NCBI RefSeq assembly: GCF_001519055.1
Contig: NZ_KQ954301.1
Location: 1-64,000 of the forward strand
Reading direction: 5' to 3'
DNA from: Novosphingobium sp. Fuku2-ISO-50
GTDB taxonomy: Bacteria; Pseudomonadota; Alphaproteobacteria; Sphingomonadales; Sphingomonadaceae
DNA: 64,000 nt
Position 1 is the stretch's first letter. Each line of letters begins with the position of its first letter. This document shows positions 59,346-64,000 of this stretch, piece after piece. The translations under genes were made by a program, and so were the position numbers. The notes under the pieces were generated by a model that was not told the origin of the DNA, did no database searches, and saw only the letters and a list, made by a program, of their open reading frames with translations.

Positions 59346-59561
59346 ATGAGCAACGCCCCCGAAACGACCCTCACGACCTCCACCCGAGTCTGCTGCGACG
59401 GCGCAGGCGACATCCGCTCGACGGGTGGATTCAAGGCCGCTGCGCTCGGTCACCCGCGCGTCTGGCTGGAAATCGACGAAAAGGGCTATGCCGAATGCGG
59501 CTATTGCGATCGTCGCTTCGTGCTCAAGGGCGGCCCGGCCGATCTGGAAAACGCGGCCTGA
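59346..59561 (+). CDS. CHCC zinc-finger protein (NDUFS6-like)
   Basis: A 71-residue protein with the zf-CHCC pattern: C in RVCCDG, H in LGHPRVWLEI and the C-x-x-C knuckle CGYCDRRFVL. The mitochondrial complex I subunit NDUFS6 carries the same HP-[KR]-V-[WY]-L-x-I ... CxYC module, so a link with alphaproteobacterial complex I assembly is plausible. The ATG is preceded by CGAGGCC. It is 40 bases upstream of tldD. Confidence 0.8.
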   Translation: MSNAPETTLTTSTRVCCDGAGDIRSTGGFKAAALGHPRVWLEIDEKGYAECGYCDRRFVLKGGPADLENAA

Positions 59562-59601
59562 CAGTAGCAAGCCGGGCAATCGCGGCCTATATGCAGCGGC
59601 G

Positions 59602-61044
59602 ATGACCGAAATCACCGACCCCCGCTCGCTGCTGTACCGCCCCGGCTTTCTCACGCCCGATGACGCCTTGCGCCTGACCGCCGGCGCGCTCGGCCAATGT
59701 GACGATGGCGAACTGTTCATGCAGTTCATTGCCAGCGAGAGCTTTGGCTTTGACGACGGGCGGCTCAAGACGGCGGACTATTCGCGCGACGCGGGCTTTG
59801 GCCTGCGCGGGGTTTCGGGCGAAATGACCGGCTTTGCCCATGCCAACGAAATTTCCGCCGCCGCGATCGCGCGTGCGGGCGAAACGCTGAAGCTGCTCGA
59901 TCCGGCGCGCGGGGCCCCTGCCGCGCCGCCGCGCGCCAGCAACCGGCATCTCTATACCGATGCCTCGCCGCTCGACGCGGTGCCGTTCGAGGCCAAAGTG
60001 CGCCTGCTCGAATCGATCGATGCCGCCGCCCGCGCGCGCGATCCCCGCGTGGTGCAGGTCTCCGCCTCGCTCGCCGGCAGTTGGTCGGTCATCGAGATCG
60101 TGCGCGCCGACGGCTTTGTCGCGCATGACATCCGCCCGCTGGTGCGGCTCAATGTCGGGATCGTCGTCGAAAAGGACGGGCGGCGCGAAACCGGCAGCTT
60201 CGGCCTTGGCGGTCGGCGGCTTTATGACGACTTGTTCCTGCCCGAAACCTGGAACCGCGCAATCGACACCGCGCTGGCACAGGCGCTGGTCAATCTCGAC
60301 TCCGTGGCCGCGCCCGCAGGCGAAATGACCGTGCTGGTCGGCCCCGGCTGGCCCGGCGTCTTGCTGCACGAAGCGGTCGGCCACGGCCTCGAAGGCGATT
60401 TCAACCGCAAGGGCACCAGCGCCTTTTCCGGTCGCCTCGGCCAGCGCGTGGCCGCGCCCGGGGTAACCGTGGTCGATGACGGCACATTGGGCAATGACGC
60501 GGGCGGCGGGCGGCGCGGATCGCTGTCGATCGACGACGAAGGCACCCCGACTCAGGAAAACGTGCTGATCGAGGACGGCATTCTCAAGGGCTATATGCAG
60601 GATCGGCTCAACGCCCGGCTGATGGGTGTGGCATCGACCGGCAACGGCCGTCGCGAAAACTATGCCCATGCGCCCATGCCGCGCATGACCAACACGTTCA
60701 TGCGCGGCGGCAACGACGATCCAGCCGAGCTTTTGTCGCGGGTGAAGAACGGGATCTTTGCCAAATCGTTTGGCGGCGGCCAGGTCGACATCACCAGCGG
60801 CAAATTCGTGTTTACCTGCACCGAGGCCTACGCCGTCGAAAACGGCAGGATCGGCGCCCCGATCAAGGGTGCGACGCTGATCGGCGACGGCCCGACCGTG
60901 TTGAACCGCGTGATCGGCATCGGCAACGACATGGCGATCGATGAAGGCGTCGGGATCTGCGGCAAAGGCGGCCAGAGCGTACCGGCCGGCGTTGGGCAGC
61001 CGACCTTGCTGATCGACGGGTTGACCGTCGGCGGCACGGGATAG
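59602..61044 (+). CDS. tldD: metalloprotease TldD
   Basis: Subunit of the TldD/TldE metalloprotease, which degrades unfolded peptides and processes modified peptides such as microcins. The 480-residue protein has the zinc motif HEAVGHGLEGDFNRK (~256), the preceding VLVGPGWPGVLL and the later GTPTQENVLIEDGILKGYMQD and VGICGKGGQSVPAGVGQP. The partner tldE (pmbA) is not in this window, so the pair is split, as commonly seen. Confidence 0.94.
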   Translation: MTEITDPRSLLYRPGFLTPDDALRLTAGALGQCDDGELFMQFIASESFGFDDGRLKTADYSRDAGFGLRGVSGEMTGFAHANEISAAAIARAGETLKLLDPARGAPAAPPRASNRHLYTDASPLDAVPFEAKVRLLESIDAAARARDPRVVQVSASLAGSWSVIEIVRADGFVAHDIRPLVRLNVGIVVEKDGRRETGSFGLGGRRLYDDLFLPETWNRAIDTALAQALVNLDSVAAPAGEMTVLVGPGWPGVLLHEAVGHGLEGDFNRKGTSAFSGRLGQRVAAPGVTVVDDGTLGNDAGGGRRGSLSIDDEGTPTQENVLIEDGILKGYMQDRLNARLMGVASTGNGRRENYAHAPMPRMTNTFMRGGNDDPAELLSRVKNGIFAKSFGGGQVDITSGKFVFTCTEAYAVENGRIGAPIKGATLIGDGPTVLNRVIGIGNDMAIDEGVGICGKGGQSVPAGVGQPTLLIDGLTVGGTG

Positions 61045-61128
61045 CGAGTCAGCCGCCGTTCAGGCAGGCCAAGCCATCTTTGCGAGCGACCTGATGCGCG
61101 AAGACCGGCCACGAAGGATGCGACAGCG

Positions 61129-61557
61129 ATGATTCGGACTGGACACAAGCTGGCCCTCGCTTGCGCCGGGGCTCTTGCCATTCTGGCGGGTGCGGCGGTG
61201 GCCGATGCCAAGCCGAAGCTGACCGGCGAACAGCAACTGACCGAAATGCTGAAAGATCGGGTGCCCGGAAAGCCGGTCGATTGCATCGACATGCCGATGG
61301 TCGGCTCGTCCACCGTGATCGACAAGACCGCCATCGTCTATCAGTCGGGCAGCACGTATTATGTGCAACGCCCGCGCATCGGGGCCGAATCGCTCGATAG
61401 CGACGATGTGCTCGTCACCCGGCTGACCGGTTCGCAGCTGTGCAGCATCGACACCGTGCAATTGCACGATCGCTCCAGCGGATTCTGGCGCGGGTTCGTC
61501 GGGCTCGACAAATTTGTGCCCTATACCCGCCCGGCCAAGGCCAGCGCGCCGAAGTAA
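61129..61557 (+). CDS. exported protein of unknown function
   Basis: I recognise no family. It is 142 residues with a signal peptide (LALACAGALAILAGAAVADA). The mature part has two cysteines (VDCIDM, QLCSID) that may pair, and a Tyr-rich strand pattern (VYQSGSTYYVQRPR), fitting a small periplasmic beta domain. It follows tldD by 84 bases. Confidence 0.7.
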   Translation: MIRTGHKLALACAGALAILAGAAVADAKPKLTGEQQLTEMLKDRVPGKPVDCIDMPMVGSSTVIDKTAIVYQSGSTYYVQRPRIGAESLDSDDVLVTRLTGSQLCSIDTVQLHDRSSGFWRGFVGLDKFVPYTRPAKASAPK

Positions 61558-61600
61558 CGGGCCACTTGGCAGCATTGGGCGTTTTGTCTAGGCACAGTCC

Positions 61601-61645
61601 ATGACTTTGCGCCCCATGACCTTGCGCCCCATGACCTTGCGTCTC
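61601..61645 (+). repeat. 15-bp tandem repeat triplicating the GNAT start codon
   Basis: ATGACTTTGCGCCCC (61601-61615), ATGACCTTGCGCCCC (61616-61630) and ATGACCTTGCGTCTC (61631-61645) give MTLRP-MTLRP-MTLRL. Each unit brings its own in-frame ATG, so three starts are open for the same protein. Confidence 0.92.
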
Positions 61646-62158
61646 GCCACTGCCGACGACATCGAAGCCCTGGCCGATCTGGGCCGCCGCGCCTTTGTCG
61701 CAAAGTTCGGCGATCTCTATTCCGCAGCCAATCTCGCGGCCTTCCTTGCCGAAAGCCACACGCCCGAAAAAGTCGCGCGCGAACTGGCCGATCCCGGCAT
61801 GGCCATCGCGGTGATCGAAGAGCCCGGAGATCCAACGGGGAAGACCATCGGCGCGTTTTGCAAGATCACGTATGCCAGCACCCTGCCGCGCCACAGCGAC
61901 GCGCTTGCCCCGTTCGAGCTGAAACAGCTCTATACCGATCCCGACCTTGTCGGGCGCGGGATGGGCGCGCGACTGATGGATTGGGCGCTGGATCAGGCGC
62001 GCAAGGCGGGCGCCGATGAATTGCAATTGTCGGTCTATGCCGACAACCCGGATGCACAACGCTTCTATGCCCGCTATGGCCTTGAAAAGATCGCCGACAT
62101 CACCTTCCGCGTCGGCGACCACATTGATCCCGAAATTCTGATGGCCGTCCGGCTATAG
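61601..62158 (+). CDS. GNAT N-acetyltransferase
   Basis: Acetyl-CoA-dependent transferase of 185 residues, or 175 if translation starts at the third ATG (61631). The conserved core has FELKQLYTDPDLVGRGMGARLMDWALDQA, where the V-G-R-G-M-G-A loop binds acetyl-CoA, and ELQLSVYADNPDAQRFYARYGLEK. This is the RimI/YhfO-like general GNAT form; the acceptor is unknown. Start choice is uncertain because of the repeat. Confidence 0.85.
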   Translation: MTLRPMTLRPMTLRLATADDIEALADLGRRAFVAKFGDLYSAANLAAFLAESHTPEKVARELADPGMAIAVIEEPGDPTGKTIGAFCKITYASTLPRHSDALAPFELKQLYTDPDLVGRGMGARLMDWALDQARKAGADELQLSVYADNPDAQRFYARYGLEKIADITFRVGDHIDPEILMAVRL

Positions 62159-62219
62159 CGCAGAGGCGACCAGCGCGGGGCCGCGATGACGTCGAATGAC
62201 CGATTGGGAAGAGCACCGC

Positions 62220-62708
62220 ATGACCATGCCAACGTTCGTTCGTCGCCTTGTCTGGATCGCCGCGCTGGGCGCGACGATCGGGGGGACGGGTCTATCGGGC
62301 CCGGCGACGCCGGCTTTTGCCGAGCCCGCCCAACTCGATCTCGCGCGCTATCGCGGCAAAGTCGTCTATGTCGATTTCTGGGCATCGTGGTGCGGCCCAT
62401 GCAAGCAGGCTTTTCCTTATATGGCAAAGCTTTCGCGACAATATCGCCCGCAAGACCTCGTCATCATCACGATCAACGAGGAACGTCAGCGCGCGCCCGG
62501 CGAAGCCTTCCTGCGTCAGGTCCAATCGAAACTGCCCGTCGTCTGGGACAGCGAGGGAACGCTTGCGAAGACCTGGCAAGTCAATGAATTGCCCATGACG
62601 ATGCTGTTCGATCGCCAGGGCAAGCCGCGATTTCGGCACACGGGATTTCTTTCCGACAAGACCGCCGAATACAGCGCGCAGGTTGACGCATTGGTCAAGG
62701 AACACTGA
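62220..62708 (+). CDS. TlpA-like periplasmic thioredoxin
   Basis: Thiol-disulfide reductase of 162 residues. An N-terminal signal peptide or anchor (VWIAALGATIGGTGLSGPA) precedes a thioredoxin fold with the active site FWASWCGPCKQAFPYM and cis-proline LPMTMLFDRQGK. It probably keeps periplasmic cysteines reduced, for example during cytochrome c maturation. ATG 62220 has GGGAAGAG upstream; 62196 and 62226 are alternatives. Confidence 0.88.
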   Translation: MTMPTFVRRLVWIAALGATIGGTGLSGPATPAFAEPAQLDLARYRGKVVYVDFWASWCGPCKQAFPYMAKLSRQYRPQDLVIITINEERQRAPGEAFLRQVQSKLPVVWDSEGTLAKTWQVNELPMTMLFDRQGKPRFRHTGFLSDKTAEYSAQVDALVKEH

Positions 62709-62857
62709 CCGCTTTTCCTGGACGACCGACAACGTTTGCTGACCCCGGACGGTAACGTAATGGAAAGAACACTTGATTTACAGTAACATTGGAATGCCGA
62801 ACTGTCGGCCAAGCCGGATCGCATCCGGTTGCGACGGAAAGGGTGGCGGTTTTGTCA

Positions 62858-63574
62858 ATGAACGGCGAAGAGCAGGATCGTCCGGACGCATCGGGGCTTC
62901 CCGAGGCGAATGATCCGGCACGCTCCGATTCCGAACTGCCTTCGGGTATCGAACAGCGGGCAGCCCCGCGCTTTACCCTGCTGCTGCGTGTGGCCAAACT
63001 GGTGGTCGATGACCGCGAGCAGTTCTGCGTCATCCGCGATGCGTCGACAACGGGGCTGAAAGTCAGACTGTTCGGGCCTTTGCCGCAACATGCCGAGCTG
63101 GCGGTGGAACTGGCCAATGGCGACCGTCACCGCGCCGAATGCGTCTGGACTGCGGGTGATCACGCAGGCTTGCGCTTTCTCGAACCGATCCTGCTCGAAC
63201 GCCTGCTCGATGAAGCGAAGGGATCGGGCCAGCGCCGTCAGGTGCGGCTGCGAATCACGCTCGACGGCATGCTGCACGCAAGCAGAGAGGCCGTCGCGAT
63301 CACGATTCGCGACATATCGCAGCAAGGCGCTGCGCTCGACAGCGAGAAATGGCTGTTGATCAATGAGCTGGTGAAGATCGAAACGGCGATCCTGCCCCCG
63401 GTCTATGCCAAAGTGCGCTGGCGCGATCATCCGCACTATGGCGTTATTTTTGAACAGACTTTTCATCTGGAAGAGCTGGCCCACCGCTGCGCCGGCCTGC
63501 CCGCACCGCAAACCGGTGCGCACAACCCGCCTCATCAGGCTTCACGCGGCCACGGCACAACCGGCAAGAATTGA
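62858..63574 (+). CDS. double PilZ-domain cyclic di-GMP receptor
   Basis: Cytoplasmic protein of about 238 residues with two PilZ domains. The first has RAAPRF (RxxxR) followed by DASTTG; the second has RRQVR followed by DISQQG, so both c-di-GMP binding motifs look intact. A linker of about 20 residues and a disordered Pro/His tail complete it. The ATG at 62858 is preceded by GGAAAGGG; GTG 62843 and TTG 62789 are in-frame alternatives. It is next to a flavoprotein often found with polysaccharide genes, so a role in exopolysaccharide control is plausible. Confidence 0.85.
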   Translation: MNGEEQDRPDASGLPEANDPARSDSELPSGIEQRAAPRFTLLLRVAKLVVDDREQFCVIRDASTTGLKVRLFGPLPQHAELAVELANGDRHRAECVWTAGDHAGLRFLEPILLERLLDEAKGSGQRRQVRLRITLDGMLHASREAVAITIRDISQQGAALDSEKWLLINELVKIETAILPPVYAKVRWRDHPHYGVIFEQTFHLEELAHRCAGLPAPQTGAHNPPHQASRGHGTTGKN

Positions 63575-63692
63575 CCGCCGACTTTGCCGAAAACGGCGAA
63601 CAATCGCCGCCTCCCGTTGCGCTGTTAACTTTCCTTTATCCAATTTCGTTCACCTCAGTTCCCAAGACAAATCGCGAGTCAAGGGGCTAGGG

Positions 63693-64000
63693 ATGGCGAT
63701 CGAATTCGACACGCAGGCAGGCAACGGCGCTGCTGACACGCAATACGATGTTGACGTGGCGATCATCGGCGCGGGTCCTGCCGGGCTGACCGCAGGGTAT
63801 CTGCTGTCGCGCCAGGGCTACAAAGTCGCGATCATCGAAAAAGACGAACATTACGTGGGCGGCATCAGCCGTACTGTCGAACACGAAGGCTATCGCTTCG
63901 ACATCGGCGGCCACCGGTTCTTTTCCAAATCGCAACAAGTTGTCGATTTGTGGAACGAAATACTGCCCGACGATTTCATCCAGCGTCCGCGCATGAGCCG
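63693..64000 (+). CDS. FAD/NAD(P)-dependent oxidoreductase, 5' part
   Basis: The first 103 residues of a flavoprotein that continues beyond the window. The dinucleotide loop is VDVAIIGAGPAGLTAGYLL with the second FAD strand VAIIEKDEHYVGGISRT and then GYRFDIGGHRFFSKS. The GGHRFFSKS segment is typical of the UDP-galactopyranose mutase/protoporphyrinogen oxidase-like group encoded with glycosyltransferases in polysaccharide loci. GGGGCTAGGG precedes the ATG. Confidence 0.85.
   Translation, partial: MAIEFDTQAGNGAADTQYDVDVAIIGAGPAGLTAGYLLSRQGYKVAIIEKDEHYVGGISRTVEHEGYRFDIGGHRFFSKSQQVVDLWNEILPDDFIQRPRMS

Overview
The window is about 64 kb of GC-rich chromosomal DNA from an alphaproteobacterium, most likely a member of the Sphingomonadales (Novosphingobium/Sphingomonas-like). 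This rests on the rpsT-dnaA arrangement, an UrcA-family secreted protein, a choice-of-anchor A protein with a PEP-CTERM tail, an NDUFS6-like CHCC zinc-finger protein, the sphingomonad-type DnaA and frequent GTG/TTG starts. No rRNA, tRNA, insertion sequence, phage or CRISPR array was recognised. Most genes are housekeeping, packed in short operons that often overlap by 1-12 bases, with strong hairpins between convergent pairs.

Layout. 1-5.9 kb: a possible broken end of a ThiF-like gene, a membrane diguanylate cyclase, then a metallophosphoesterase and an acetylpolyamine amidohydrolase overlapping an APC permease (probably acetylpolyamine uptake and deacetylation). 6.2-8.5 kb: UrcA protein, HxlR regulator, secreted protein of unknown function, msrB. 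8.6-14.7 kb: envelope block with a class A penicillin-binding protein, a Do/HtrA protease, and hflK-hflC. 14.8-19.3 kb: Mrp/ApbC, a Tat-type molybdenum hydroxylase large subunit without its iron-sulfur partner, and hemH. 19.5-22 kb: rpsT and dnaA. 22-26.7 kb: a palindromic intergenic element, a MoeB/ThiF-type E1-like enzyme, a CobB sirtuin and two tandem paralogous M20 peptidases. 26.8-27.5 kb: the most accessory-looking locus, a small nucleotidyltransferase-fold protein overlapping a 60-residue ORF. 27.7-36.6 kb: HNH endonuclease, Tet-like MFS exporter, nitronate monooxygenase-like flavoprotein, katG, lysC, ubiG, cupin, thioesterase and ArsC/Spx-like protein. 36.7-44.1 kb: lipoprotein, Gre-like protein with a YegD-type Hsp70, an APH-kinase fusion, alcohol dehydrogenase, GNAT, ABM monooxygenase and aroC. 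44.2-50.1 kb: DAACS symporter, then lipoprotein-nth-dapB overlapping on the minus strand, and gyrB. 50.2-55.9 kb: PEP-CTERM protein and the class I ribonucleotide reductase locus nrdA-(PepSY-like protein)-nrdB, with candidate NrdR and DnaA sites upstream. 55.9-64 kb: GlsB-type membrane protein, nadB, two small zinc-ribbon proteins, an ABC ATPase, tldD, GNAT, TlpA-like thioredoxin, a double-PilZ protein and the start of a flavoprotein that runs off the right end.

The most unusual property is not a gene. At least twelve short direct tandem duplications (14-22 bp units, 2-5 copies) lie at gene boundaries, and six of them carry the stop codon of the adjacent gene. No clearly novel multi-gene system was found. 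The nucleotidyltransferase/small-ORF pair at 26.8-27.5 kb is the best candidate for an uncharacterised module.
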